Part shown: piece after piece, positions 20,408 to 31,732 of the stretch
Layout of the letters: every line of letters begins with the position of its first letter
Position numbering within the stretch: position 1 is the first letter of the stretch
NCBI GenBank assembly: GCA_025766275.1
Contig: JAFKAC010000243.1
Location: 1 to 47,831, forward strand
Origin: Lactarius indigo
Lineage: Eukaryota > Basidiomycota > Agaricomycetes > Russulales > Russulaceae
DNA length: 47,831 nt
Reading direction: 5' to 3'
Made by a program: the position numbers and the translations under genes
Notes under the pieces: generated by a model
Seen by the model: only the letters and a program-made list of their open reading frames with translations
What the model was told of the DNA's origin: nothing
Database searches by the model: none

Positions 20408-23400
20408 TCACAGAACCAGCTGCTCAACGAAGAATGCCCGAGTGCTATCTAATAACTGCTTTTCGCGCACTGCCCATTGCGCCTGAACCTCCTCCTTTAC
20501 ACTGCTCCGCGCGTCGGGCTGGACCGACTTGACCAATATCCGGAACGCCGCTGTGATGGGACGGTGGTCCGAGATGTCCGGCTCGTATCGCCTATAGTGC
20601 AGCTGCTCCACACGCGTTGGGTCGCGTGCGCGCCACAACACCCTATCGCACCACGCCGGAATGCGCCGCTTCTCGGAGGTATCGTACTCGGTGCTGTGGA
20701 GGTCGTACTTGTACGTCGGTGGAAACGTGATGGGGCCCTCCGCGAACGAGCGTAGACGGACGTTGGTTTTCATTTCTTTAGTAAGTTGGTCGTGTATCAA
20801 AAGGTTTTGGTACGTGTTCTGTTGGACAGACGAGACGACCACGTCTCGACGTTGGTCAATTCGGTAATTCAGGTCGCCGCTCATCTGTTCGTGGGTAGTT
20901 AATTAAGCAGATCGTCGAATGCTTCCTGTCACTTACGAAAACGATGTCGTGATCAAGAGCCATAGTTCCATCGCCACCGCCAACAAAGGCAATCGCTTCA
21001 TCTAGGGTTTCCAGTTCTGGGAAAAGCCGCTCGTGTTCAATAATTGCCGCAGCGTCCGCATTCCGGTCGCGGACTCGTCTGTGCCCTGCGGCTAAGTGGC
21101 AATTCAGGAAGCACAGTGACGTGTCGTCTATCAATAGTCTGATAGCAACAGCCCCCTGTAGAGCAGAGCCGCAATCTAAGTCGGGCTCCGTGGACAACTG
21201 TTAAACAGCTCACTGCGCACCTTATTCCCAAATTTGTGACGAACACCACGTGAGATAGTATGCGCAGCGCAACCCCGAATCGTTGCCTGCTCCTTGGTCT
21301 TGATCATCACACAACTCAACAAGCCGACTAGCTCTTTCGTGTAGAGAAGTTTGTATCGCTCGTTCGGTAATGCAAAAGTTACAGCGCCAACGAGCTTGTC
21401 TGTCCACCGCCGGTGTTCCGAATGCAACGTCGTCGAAGCGCCATCGAGCCCTTTCTTCTTCTTGAGGAACTTCGCAACGTTCGCTTTGTCGAGCGGCACA
21501 ACTTCCTGAAGACCAAAAACGAGAATATCAGGGGATTCCACGCTGTTCAATGCATCATACAGAAATGATGAATTCTCCTTGCTTCCAGACAATTGCTCGG
21601 GTTTCGAAGCGCCGATGTTCCATGAAACGAAAAGGGTAGTTATGTTGCGAAGGTGACTGAAGGTAGTTTCCACCTTCAAAAGCTCTGTGTCTACGAGTAG
21701 AAAGTGATTAGGAGTTGTCGAGCTTTTAAGTCATTAAAAATATCGTCACCTTGCCAATCTGCTCCCAAAAGGCCGTCCCAACACTTGACGTGATCGTCAC
21801 GGCCAATGCTGTACACGCACAGTTTACCAATCTTGTCGATGCTGTAGGGGTCAACTGCGATCTTCTGCAGCGGCAGCGGGGTCTGGCCATTCCAGTGTGC
21901 AGCCCAGTTATTGGTCATCACCCAAGGATGAGATTCGACGCTGTAAGCTGCAATGGTCCCATTTCTTCCACCGACCCACAATCGATCGTTGATCCCCACG
22001 AGACAGAGGACGTCCGAGTTCGAGACACGCACGACTTCCTCGCATACCGGAATGCCATCGTCGGTCGCGGTCAGCCAGATCGTGACGAAGCCGCCTTCGT
22101 GGCCAAGATAGACGTGGTTCGGGTGCGAAGACAGTATAGTCCCAGACGTGACCGTGCCGACAGGCTCCGTAGGTAATACAGAACGTATCGCCGATCCTGG
22201 AACCAAGATATCGTAGATACGTACAGCAGGGCCCCGAGCCCCAGATGCACTTGCTTCGCGAGCCGAGGTCCACAGCTTGCCGGCGAGCATCTCCACGAAT
22301 TCCTGGCGGTCAGATATACGCGAACCACGAATCTGCGCGGAAGCAAGGCGAAGGTCTTCGCCGACAGCCCCTGGAGTCAAGATGGTCACTTTTCCAGTGT
22401 CGTCGAGTGAAATCATCGCATCGCCGTAATGCAGTATCCTCGTGATGGCATACAAGTGAATCGACAGTTTTGAGCCCATAAGCTTGCCGGTCGTCACGTC
22501 AATCTCGAACATGTGGCCGTCTTTTGTGCCAATCCAGACGTACCGGCCCTTATCTGAAGCCGCTTTCGCTGGGCAGAACTCGAGACTAGTAGCCTTGAGT
22601 TCCTTGAGCCCCACGTCTTTGCCATCGAGTACTAACACAGGCGTTTCGGACATGTTGAGATCATAGATTTTGACGTGGTGTCCTGTGGCTGCAACATATA
22701 CATGTCCTGCAGCACAGACGATAGCAGAGTGCGTCTGTGACTGAACTTGAATAGTGTCGTATCCGTGGCAATGAAGGACAGGAGGTCGTCGCGACGAACG
22801 ACTGGTATCTGGCATGGTATTTAATAGTTTACTCTTAGGGTCGTCTTCGTCGCCAGACTCTTCGTCTTCATCATCGCTGAGGGCAGGACGGACAGCAGGT
22901 AGCCTATCGCCAAGAGCAATAATGCGTGTAGGAGGGGGTGGCATCTTGGCAATCGCGGAACCATTACTGTGGCCCCCTAAGCCCGTCGGCCCAGGTCGGG
23001 AAGGGCCAGAGAGGTCGGCCATAGAGATCTCTGGAGATTGGTCCGTGTCATCTAGATCACGCCCAAACTGTTTTAGGGGTATCGCATGTGGGTAAGAGTG
23101 GTGCAGGGCTAGCGGGGGGTGATGGGGTGGTGGACGGTGAACCTCCGATATAGACACTGAATTAAGAGCTGTATGAGCTTTCTGACGAATCGAAGGCACT
23201 CGTGAGGGCGAAAATGCGGGATGAGGATGAGGGTGGGTCGGAGGAGGCATCTGTCCCGATGACTTGCGAAGTGTATGCGGAGGTGGAGAGACAGAAGAGT
23301 GGTCAGAGGTTGGCCGACGTTGGGGAAGGGGTGGAGGCAGGTGGCCTGTGAAGGATGAAACTGGTGACAGCGTGAGCGGTTCTTCTGTCACCGGCGAGGA

Positions 23401-24474
23401 TTTCAAAAGAGTAGGACGTGGCGGGATGCGTGGGGGTGGTCCACTCCCGTCGCTTTCACTCGGCGTTTGATTCAGGCTCAAGGTACTAGAGCCTGAGCTA
23501 CCAAAAGATCGTTGAGAGTCATGACGAGACGCATACGGGGTGAGCCTTCGCTTTGAGGGCGAGGCATCGAGGGCCAAGACAGAAGGAGAAACAGTGCCAC
23601 CATCAGAATCTGTTTCAGACTGATGGCCGTCGGGACCTGGAGGGTATGAAAGACGAACGGGACGACGTGGTAACGGTGGTCTTGGATTACGGCGCGAAGG
23701 GGTGACGGAGGTGAGAGTTTCTGCCGGATCTGATTCAAAAGGATCCGAGTAGGGTGGGTCTTGTGTAGGTTGTGCCTGTGCGGGACGTGATGGCGGTAGT
23801 GGTGGATGAGAGACGACGGAACTAGAAGTCTAGTAAGCGTCTGCTGTTTCAAAAAATGCGTATATCCTTGTAATCTGCCCTGCCACTAATCTCTCTCTGC
23901 GCCACGTGGAAGGATGGCACACGATCTCTGGAAAGGGACGAAACGCAGCGCAGAATAATAATAAAACTCACGTCAAGTCAACTAGTGGTTCGCCAACCTT
24001 GGCACTTCCTTCGGAATTTGGGTCGATGCTATGGTTCTGATCTAGACGGAGTTCGGGAATGGGAGGCGGTGGTCGTGTCGCAAGACGCTGCTTAACGGAG
24101 GAAGATGGGCTCTGGTTCCCAGACCCATTACTTTGGTCTGGTGTTGGATGGAGTAGAGGGGAGATCGATGGGGACGGTGATCCAAGCTGTGGTTTCTGTC
24201 CCCGGGACGGCGGTGGTGGTGGAGGTCGCTTACGCAGAGAATTCTGGTCGGGTTTGACGGGAATCAACGGCTCGGCGGGATCGTCAAATGGTGTCGGCGA
24301 GGAGATACGGCCTACTGGCTGCCTGGGGTTGAGTAAAGCGGCGTTACTGTTGCCAGAGTGAGAAGATCCACTAGGGACTGGTGGTGATTCCCTAGCTTTT
24401 TGCTCAAACAGGGTTCTCAGATCCTTCACGGCCGGCGTTTCACTCGCCTCGACGTCTTGTGAGCGAGCAGCCAT
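20408..24474 (-). CDS. Inositol polyphosphate 5-phosphatase with N-terminal beta-propeller
   Basis: Removes the 5-phosphate from phosphoinositides or inositol polyphosphates. The start is MAARSQDVEASETPAV (24474). Residues 1 to about 380 are proline-rich and disordered, with several PPxP and RPPPP motifs that could bind SH3 domains. The next roughly 330 residues look like a WD40-type propeller: HSAIVCAAGHVYVAATGHHV, GRYVWIGTKDGHMFEIDV, HVYLGHEGGFVTIWLTATD, DRLWVGGRNGTIAAYSVES, YSIGRDDHVKCWDG. The catalytic domain follows: LFVSWNIGASKP, DILVFGLQEVVPL, SLCFLNCHLAAGHRRVRDRN, MSGDLNYRID, PAWCDRVLWR and SDHRPITAAF. These hold the 5-phosphatase signatures GDLNYR and PAWCDRVLW. Stop TGA at 20408-20410. 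The introns checked (after LTSVV, after ADWQ, after KFGNK) splice in frame. About 1,050 residues. The layout resembles plant WD40-type 5PTases more than yeast INP51-54. Confidence 0.92.
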
Positions 24475-24633
24475 CTCTTTCTTTTGTTTTCAAAAAGAAA
24501 GGTGACGAGCCACCTACGATAAGTTCAAGTGTAGAAGGAGGAGTGCAAGTGCCAAATCGTAAATGATAACGTAAGGTAAGCCCATTTAACACTGCCCCAT
24601 TGGGAAACACAGCACAATGACAGTGATAACGCC
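24475..24633 (-). promoter_or_regulatory. Short intergenic region between the SAMHD1-like gene and the 5-phosphatase
   Basis: Only 159 bases separate the two minus-strand genes. The stretch must hold the terminator of the dNTPase and the promoter of the phosphatase. It contains pyrimidine/purine-rich runs near 24475-24500 (TTTCTTTTGTTTTC-like) but no clear TATA. Confidence 0.5.
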
Positions 24634-27165
24634 TTAAACCTTCTTTCTTTTACTGGGTGTGCCACCACCCTCTCCCCCCCTCTCGTTCCTGGATCTCTTG
24701 CTGGACCTCAGAATTCTGCTTGGATTGGCTTTGCTGGTATCTTGTGGGGTATCATTGTCGCCATCCGATTCGGCCAGAGTCTCTGGTACGTGCTTGATTC
24801 CAAGCTTGGCTCTTGTTGGTGATGCCGGCGCTTGAAGGGCTGGGTAAACATCGATCGCGTGCTCGGCTGTTTCCTCCTTCCCTAGGCCCAAACTCGCTGC
24901 CGGTGCGCTCACTGGTTGTGGTGCAAGTATCTTCGTGGGAGATAGTGATTTCCCGTAACCTTTGCTGACCGTGGTGAACTGGTTGAGGAACGGTGATGTG
25001 TCCTCCCTACTTTCACCCGCTCCCACGCCGAAACTCTTGTTGAAACTTGACACACGCGAGAACGTCCGTGGGGTGCGAGGTCGTTCGGGTATACCATCGG
25101 ATTCGGAGCCCTGCACGTCGATGCTCGTCGGTTCCGGTTCCTTTATTGTACGGGCTAACAAGGAGCGGTAGCCGGCCTGCACGATTCCAAAAAAGCTGTG
25201 GCGCAGCTCAATTATCGAACCCAGTTACGGAGTAAGGAGAACCCACGAACCGGACGTCTTTCGTATAGACTCGCAGAAGTACTTCCGCAAAGTGTGCTGG
25301 CATGAGCAAGGACAGATCTCCTCTCTGCGCATGAAAGCATTCTGGATATTTATCAGGTTAGTACCAGAGGTTCGAAAGCAATAGGGCATACCATTGGGAC
25401 GATTTTTCGGATAGAACTTTACAAAGGCCAGAGGACTTTTGTCTTTCATCCCATAATGCATGGCAGAGAAAGCCACGATCACTTTATCAGGTGTCAAGTC
25501 CTGGATGTCCTCAAGGGTAATGACATCGTCTTCATCGTCGATCTCAGGGTCTAGTCGAGAAGCGGGTTGCCCGATGCGCGCAGAACACTCCCGCTTCGCC
25601 TCAGCAACAATACCTGCTGCCGTAATATTCTCTTCGAGAAGTTCTCGGTGCTCCCAATCAAAGACTTTGTAATCAACACAGCGATAAAGGTCACGATTTT
25701 GTATACGCTCAAGAATCCGTTGTGCCTCAAAGAGTTCCTAGAGTAACGTTAACGTCTGATCCGGCTAAAAAAGGGAAAATAACTTGACTTACAGGAGCCT
25801 GTGAGCGCTGGATTTCCGTTCTGATGTCATCAGTCAGCCCAAGGAATTTCTTTGGGTTATCAATTTCCCCAGCGATCCTGAGATATGGTTCTGCAGCGAG
25901 CATCGCGTCAATGATCATGTGCTCGATGGCCTTCGCTGTTACGCGTTTTTTTAAAATTTATGCCAGGGGAATGAAACACGCTCTCGAGAACGAACCGGTT
26001 TTGTGGTTATATATGCGCTTATGCAAGCTGAAGCGCGTATAGCAGAGCTCGTATATTTGATTCGCGTCTTTGACGCTGTAACAAATTTGATTTTCGATCA
26101 CTCGGGCCGAATTGATGAGACTGGGGGTTTTAGACGATAGTATCAATATGCAGATAAAAGAGGGAAGTTCTCTACCGCGTTAGAGACAGGTTCTGATTGT
26201 CACCAATTGCTCGGGTATCACGTGCAATATAGTCGAATCTGAGTGAGTACAAATGAGATCAGAGAAATTGGGCCGATCTAAGGGACTTACTTGTCTACGT
26301 CAATACCATTCCTCGGATTGGAAACGATCTCGAATAAGAAGGGTTTTTCATAACTTCCCGCAATATCAGTAACAAAGATGTGTCATGTGAGGGATTCACA
26401 TCACAGACCTACACCTATTCCAATCACCAGCGATGAGGGCTTTGATGAATACGGCATCTCTTGGTGGGATATCGAGGTCGTATTGCTTTATCATGTCGTC
26501 AAACATCATTTCTGATGCGTGTTCGTGTTTCCATTCTCTATCCTTGGGTAAAAAGCCTGCTTTCCTATGGTCATAGTGAACAACCTTGTCACGAGCAAAG
26601 AGAAGTAAGCTACACTGCACTGGTGATATACGAACCATCCCACACATGGCTCCATGGACCATGGCCCAAGTCATGGCAAAGGCCGGCTAGCTCGACACAC
26701 CTGACATCGCGGTCAGTAATACCTAACTCGGGTTGAGCGTCCTTAAGATGCATAGCCATTTGGCGCGCCAAGTAAGCTACGCCTAACCCGCCGTCAGTTT
26801 TACGTCTAGTTATCCGTGGGTAACAGGCGCCCACCTAGGCTATGCTCGAAACGATTATGGGATGCTCCGGGCCAGACGTAGTAAGAGACACCCAGTTGTT
26901 TGATATGTCGAAGGCGTTGGAAGTGTTTCCTATGAGTAGAAATCATGAACACGGGAACGACGGAGAATTGGGTAGGCAGGGCGCATACGTGTCCACGACG
27001 CTCCAGACGTGAGGTCCCATGGTCACTTTCATCGCTTCAGAATGTGATCTGCTCGTTAACAGGAATGTGCAGCTCACCGTATCCGTGAATATTGTCGGTT
27101 ATAGACCGCATATTTTCCACAGCTCTTGGCTTCTGACGATGTGCTGTGATAGTGGTTTGTTCCAT
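24634..27165 (-). CDS. SAMHD1-like HD-domain dNTP triphosphohydrolase
   Basis: Likely degrades deoxynucleoside triphosphates; family members control dNTP pools in the nucleus or cytosol. The start [20 protein letters not shown] (ATG 27163-27165) is spliced to [42 protein letters not shown] and [12 protein letters not shown]. Metal-site motifs follow: [26 protein letters not shown] (HD), [36 protein letters not shown] and [17 protein letters not shown] (Asp of the HD site). Further in-frame exons are [56 protein letters not shown]-type blocks, and [13 protein letters not shown] spliced to [17 protein letters not shown]-terminal tail of about 150 residues rich in S, P, K and R ends SKRKKV, resembling a nuclear localisation signal. 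No SAM domain is present, as is usual outside animals. About 650 residues. Confidence 0.92.
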
Positions 27166-27528
27166 GAAGTGCCCGACAAGTTAGACGCGCTTTTGAACGT
27201 GTGACTGCCTGCAGGATGAAGCGTGCCGAATTAAGATCAACTTCGAAATTACTGAGAACTTCTATCAAAGGCGTTCTCGGAGATTTGACTTGATAAAATA
27301 GCAAAGACTGGCGGACGCGTCTCGGGACAGAGAGGTTGGAACCGAAAGACTGAACCCAGTAAAACACGGTAACCGATAAATGCCTCTGAGTGGCTCGGAT
27401 CGCCACGGCCAGATCGCTGAGCTGAGCTTCAGATCCCCGCCCTCATTGCTATGTCATCAATAGACGCCCAGGGCACCGTTCTCAGTCCGTTCACGCCGTC
27501 GAAGACACTGGGCACGTTCCAGTGTCCT
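27166..27528. promoter_or_regulatory. Divergent promoter of the SAMHD1-like and PPR genes
   Basis: The minus-strand dNTPase starts at 27165 and the plus-strand PPR gene at 27451 or 27529, so 0.29-0.36 kb serves both. No clear TATA box was seen, as is common for housekeeping genes. Confidence 0.55.
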
Positions 27529-29250
27529 ATGCTACATGCGTTGTCACGCTTCGCACTCCTTGTGCCGCGATCAAAACGTATATCATTCGGGGCATCCCTT
27601 TTTCTCCTTCTGCGACCTCCCCATCTATTCGCTTCCCGCCTTCATTCACAAGCGCTCCGTTCTGGAGACTTCGAAACAAAACGTCGGCAATGGTCAAGCG
27701 TAAACCAGTTCATCCTTTCCCTTAGTCGCCTTTTGAAACAAGAGAAGAACGAAGAAGCCGTAGAACTTTTCACAAACCGTGTTTCCGGGATACCACCAGA
27801 CGACCGCACCTCCCGCTTCAGCGCCTATGAACGTGGAATTACTGCCTTCCTGAACCATAAGCTCTACAAGAATGCCGTCAAGTTTGGTCAACAGATGTTG
27901 ACCGAAGGGATATTTTCGTCTAGTGGGCTCCGCGCCAAGATGCTTGTCTGTTCAGACATTGTCAGTGCACCGCATGAACAACGAGAGGAACTCGAACCCC
28001 TTTACGAGAAACTTTCGCGCGTTCTCTCACTTCCCTCATACTCAGAACGTAGCTTGCGCGAGCTCCTCGACGTCATGCGAGACCACCCCCTTATTGATTT
28101 GCAATTCGTTAGGAAACTGGTGGACATCTACGTCGAATCTAGGGGACCAGAGTACGCATTGGAGTCTAGCACTATCAACAAGCTCATTATGTTCTACGTG
28201 CATGCTGGAAGCATGGATACTGCAGAAAGTCTTGTTTTACCAAATCGAGAGCCAGCGGACGACAACTCACGTCATACGGATGCAGGGCCATATACGACTC
28301 TCATAAGCGAACTCACAGAGAAGGGTGCCATGTCCTCCAGACGTCTGGGCATCCTACTGGACCAAATGCAGCAATCGCGCACCTTAGTCGACCTTCCTCT
28401 CATGAACGCACTCGTCCAATCAGCTGTGCGCCGTGGAGACTTCCACCAAGCGTTCTCCTTATACGAAACCATTCTAAGAGACCCCGCCTCCCACATGATT
28501 CCCGACTCATTCGCATTTGGCAGCCTCTTCAATGCTCTCCAGCGCTTATATTCCTCGCGTAGCCAGAAGCTCCGGCGCGCCCGCCAACCTTTGAACGCAC
28601 CCACGCCCCGCCGGCTCTTCCGCCAAATGCTCGAGTGTCACGTTCTCGCAGCCCAAGTTCCGGATCCACGCACGCACCCCGTGGTGGTGCGCGTCTCGAC
28701 CCTGAACGTTGCGCTCCGGCTATTCATGCTGTCGATGGACTATCCCGGCGCGTTCGTCACTCTGCGGACCTTCCAGGCGCTGGGCTTGCGGCCTGACGCA
28801 CGCTCCTACCGCTTCGTCCTCACCATCCTCCTCGCGCACGTCAAGGCCGGTCTCCAACCACCACAACCGGGACGGCCCCGCCGGCCCCACCCCGGCTGGG
28901 CGGCCGATTTCCTGGGTGGTGAAGGATGGGTGGGTCTGCAGCCCGAGGACATTTGGCCCAAGGTCGCGTACGCGTTGCTGGAATTCTCCAGGTGCGTCGG
29001 AGACACCAAGTTCCGCACTCCAGAGCTCGCGGTCATAATGGAAGATAGGAAAGGGGACGAGAATGCGGAGTGGGATATCGAGCCGCTGGAGCGGCTGCTG
29101 GCGAGGGCCATCCTGGCGACTATGGCGCTGAGGGACATGAGTGAGGAGCGGACCGAGCGCGCACTTCGGGAGAAGCTGGCGCGGTACTTTTACGAGATGG
29201 TGCCAGACAGGCTGTGGAAAGGAAGGCGGTTACGGAGGGCTACAGGTTAA
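27529..29250 (+). CDS. Pentatricopeptide-repeat (PPR) protein, probably mitochondrial
   Basis: PPR proteins bind organellar RNA and act in its processing or translation. The open frame begins at 27451, but the second in-frame Met (27529) opens a classic mitochondrial presequence (MLHALSRFALLVPRSKRISF, rich in R, L and S, no acidic residues), so I choose it. The body is helical, with PPR-like units such as INKLIMFYVHAGSMDTAESL, YTTLISELTEKGAMSSRRLG, LMNALVQSAVRRGDFHQAFS and LFMLSMDYPGAFVTLRTFQA, the last leading to LGLRPDARSYRFVL. The C-terminus is basic (KGRRLRRATG). About 573 residues, one exon, the longest intronless gene here. Codon choice shifts to strongly G/C-rich after 28,600. The exact RNA target cannot be inferred. 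Confidence 0.85.
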   Translation: MLHALSRFALLVPRSKRISFGASLFLLLRPPHLFASRLHSQALRSGDFETKRRQWSSVNQFILSLSRLLKQEKNEEAVELFTNRVSGIPPDDRTSRFSAYERGITAFLNHKLYKNAVKFGQQMLTEGIFSSSGLRAKMLVCSDIVSAPHEQREELEPLYEKLSRVLSLPSYSERSLRELLDVMRDHPLIDLQFVRKLVDIYVESRGPEYALESSTINKLIMFYVHAGSMDTAESLVLPNREPADDNSRHTDAGPYTTLISELTEKGAMSSRRLGILLDQMQQSRTLVDLPLMNALVQSAVRRGDFHQAFSLYETILRDPASHMIPDSFAFGSLFNALQRLYSSRSQKLRRARQPLNAPTPRRLFRQMLECHVLAAQVPDPRTHPVVVRVSTLNVALRLFMLSMDYPGAFVTLRTFQALGLRPDARSYRFVLTILLAHVKAGLQPPQPGRPRRPHPGWAADFLGGEGWVGLQPEDIWPKVAYALLEFSRCVGDTKFRTPELAVIMEDRKGDENAEWDIEPLERLLARAILATMALRDMSEERTERALREKLARYFYEMVPDRLWKGRRLRRATG

Positions 29251-29820
29251 TCGATCCCCATTGTTTTGGGATATCTGCGACGTTATCTTTATTACACTCG
29301 TCACGGTATTGTGCGACATGACCCATGCGTTGCACAGTACTGTCTATCGGTTTATTATAATGGAGGTCTCTCCTACGTACAGTCGAAGCTTGCAATGTAC
29401 TAGTACTTAGGCACCCTAGAGCGCTTTCTAGGATGATTTCTACCATAAACGTGCATGAACCTTCGTTTTCCTTATCCTTCTATGTTCCAGTTTTATCAAA
29501 ACCGAATTCCTGGGAGCAGTCCCGTTTACATGCTGTTGTACGTACTCACTGGTCCTTATAACCGATGCTCCTGATGTACTTCCTGGCATCTAAGAAGTTC
29601 AACTTCTATACATTCAATGTTAGATGAGTGACAACATAAAGAACCGTGAAATATGAAGGTATATCTTGCACAACACTAAGAATACAGAAACCCGAAAATA
29701 ACAAAAAAGAAATGGAGAGAAAGAAGATCCCGAACAGGTCAGACACACGTCTAACTGTCCCTTACCCTTGGTCTCCTCCACGAAGTCCATCCGCTAGGGA
29801 CGAAGATGAGTCGTATACTA
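29251..29820. other. Convergent 3' flanks, no gene seen
   Basis: Non-coding, A/T-rich DNA between the PPR stop (29250) and the stop of the minus-strand gene (29821). It holds the 3' UTRs of both. Short open frames carry no motifs. Confidence 0.5.
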
Positions 29821-31427
29821 CTAAGAAACGGGGAAAGTCAGCAGGCGTTTACCACTGCAGGAAGAAAGAAAAAGAGCACACTGACCAGGGTGTGGCATCT
29901 GTACGTGATTCGTATCTCCAGCCTGGCCGGGCCCCGAAGCAGAAGCCATGTTTGCACCTAGTCCACCATGCTGCTGGCGAAGTTCCGGTTGCTCTTCTCG
30001 CGTCGGTGGCACCAGCGAACCCATAACGGGTTCCTGCGTGCCCTCGCCCTCATCTCTCCGCAAAGGCAGGTGCCGCAGCGGTACCTGCATCACGCCTTGC
30101 ATGTGCGTCACGTCTGACTCACCAGCAGCGGACGGCACGTTCAGTCCGGACGCGCGCCCTTCGACGCGCCGCACGAATTCACCCCACATGGCGCGTTCAT
30201 CGCGACCGAGTTTGATAAAGGCGTCGCGCACGTCGTCCTCCGCACGCCGCCAGACCGCGCGGTGCCGGCACACTGTGCTCTTAACGTAGCGACAGCCAAA
30301 TACGCGCTCAAAGGCCGCGCGCTGTGTCAGCGAGGGCTGCGAGCTGGCAAGTGCGTCCATCTGGTCAAAACCAACGGACACCTCCTGGACGCTGTAGTCA
30401 TTTGGCCACCGTTTCAGGGGCGGGTGAGGGTGATGAGGGATGGGGGCCTTGGAGGATGCGGGAGGGGATGGCCTGGATTGATGCACGGGGGAACTTCCGT
30501 TCGTCGCTACCAAAGATTCTGGCGCCGCTCCTGGATACAGTTCAAGCTGCTGACTATAGACGAACGGCTTCGGCAAAGTGCCAGAACTGGATGGGGGCGA
30601 AGACGTCGTCTGTACCTGGGACTGCGAATTTGTTGCATGGATTGGTATAGCCTGGCCTTGCATACGCTTGGGCGTGGATAAATTCTGCGGGTAGGTTTGT
30701 GCTTGGGTGACGGGAACTCCAAACTGATGCATTTGATGTGTCTGTACTTGTTGGGGTGTGCTCGGATACATGCCGTCTGGGATATAGTACTTGTTTGGAG
30801 GAGTAGAATCAGGCGTAACGTCTGTCGCCCGTCGTTTGAGGGACCCAGAAGGCGGTTGAGGCGGATATGGAAGTTTCCCATTCTGCTCCATCCGTGGTTG
30901 AGCAGAGACCTCTTCCTGAAGGCCGGGGCACTCCTCCTCGGTGAGACCATCGAGTAAGCTCTTCCTGAGCTTGTACAGGACGCGCTGCTCAGAGGCGACA
31001 AGCCGGACAGTCTCGATCATATGTTGTTCCCATTGCGCAGTGCTAGCGTTGTATGCGTCGACAAAAGAATTCTGTGTTAGCGAGAGAGACGAGAGGAGGG
31101 AGGGAAACTGGGAGAGCTGAAGAAAGGGGAACGTGGGCAAAGGGTGCAATAGACGGAGGGGGGTCGTATGAGCCTATTTGATCATTAATTGAAGGAATGA
31201 GTGGGACGGCGCGGACCGACCTTGTACCAGATGACGAGCATGACGGAGCGTTTGAAGAGTTCTTCACTTTGACTAGGACCGGGAGGACTTGCATTTAAGT
31301 TATGAGTAGCATCATTTAGGTAGACAGAAGATTGTGCCTGGCCACGATGAGTAAGAGGATATAGGCGAAGATTGAGGATACTTACGGAAGAAGCAGTGGG
31401 TTGGGATAGAGAATGTGTTTGTTCCAT
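29821..31427 (-). CDS. Conserved agaricomycete protein of unknown function, probably nuclear
   Basis: Exon 1 encodes MEQTHSLSQPTASS. A 48-base intron leads to AQSSVYLNDATHNLNA and SQSEELFKRSVMLVIWYK, and a second intron to NSFVDAYNASTAQWEQHMIE followed by TVRLVASEQRVLYKLRKSLL, giving a helical N-terminal region. A disordered segment rich in P, Q and S follows, with a short basic patch (LKRRATD). The best-conserved-looking block is near the C-terminus: LKRWPNDYSVQEVSVGFDQM, DALASSQPSLTQRAAFERVF, GCRYVKSTVCRHRAVWRRAE and RAMWGEFVRRVEGR. It is rich in aromatic and basic residues and could bind nucleic acid. The stop TAG is at 29821-29823. Roughly 470 residues. I do not recognise a named family. 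Confidence 0.68.
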
Positions 31428-31732
31428 AGTACGATGAAGATATAAGATAACTAGCGAATGAAAGGAGCATGTTGAGCGATAATGGAGACATTGAGGGCAA
31501 GACGCGGTTTAGGGTCAAGAACCCGGTCGGGTTGGGGTGCAGCACTCACCCTTGGTGGCCTTGGCCTTGGGACCAACGGGACCGTGACGGACGGACAAGG
31601 AAAAGGCAAAACGCGTGGCTGTGTCACTCATGGACCCGGGCTGACTCAGCTTTCTGGTCTGATTACCAAACTGGACGCGAGCGTAGGTTACACATTAACT
31701 GACTGGTACTACTATTAAGTAGAGGTATCGTA
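31428..31732. other. Promoter of the unknown protein and 3' flank of laccase
   Basis: About 0.3 kb of non-coding DNA. A G/C-rich part near 31500-31620 contains CCTTGG repeats. No open frame here fits a gene. Confidence 0.45.

Noticed and set aside
24634..27165. SAMHD1-like gene as part of an anti-phage or anti-viral defence locus
   Set aside because: Neighbours are eukaryotic housekeeping genes with introns; dNTP control is the ordinary role of the family and no partner defence gene is present.
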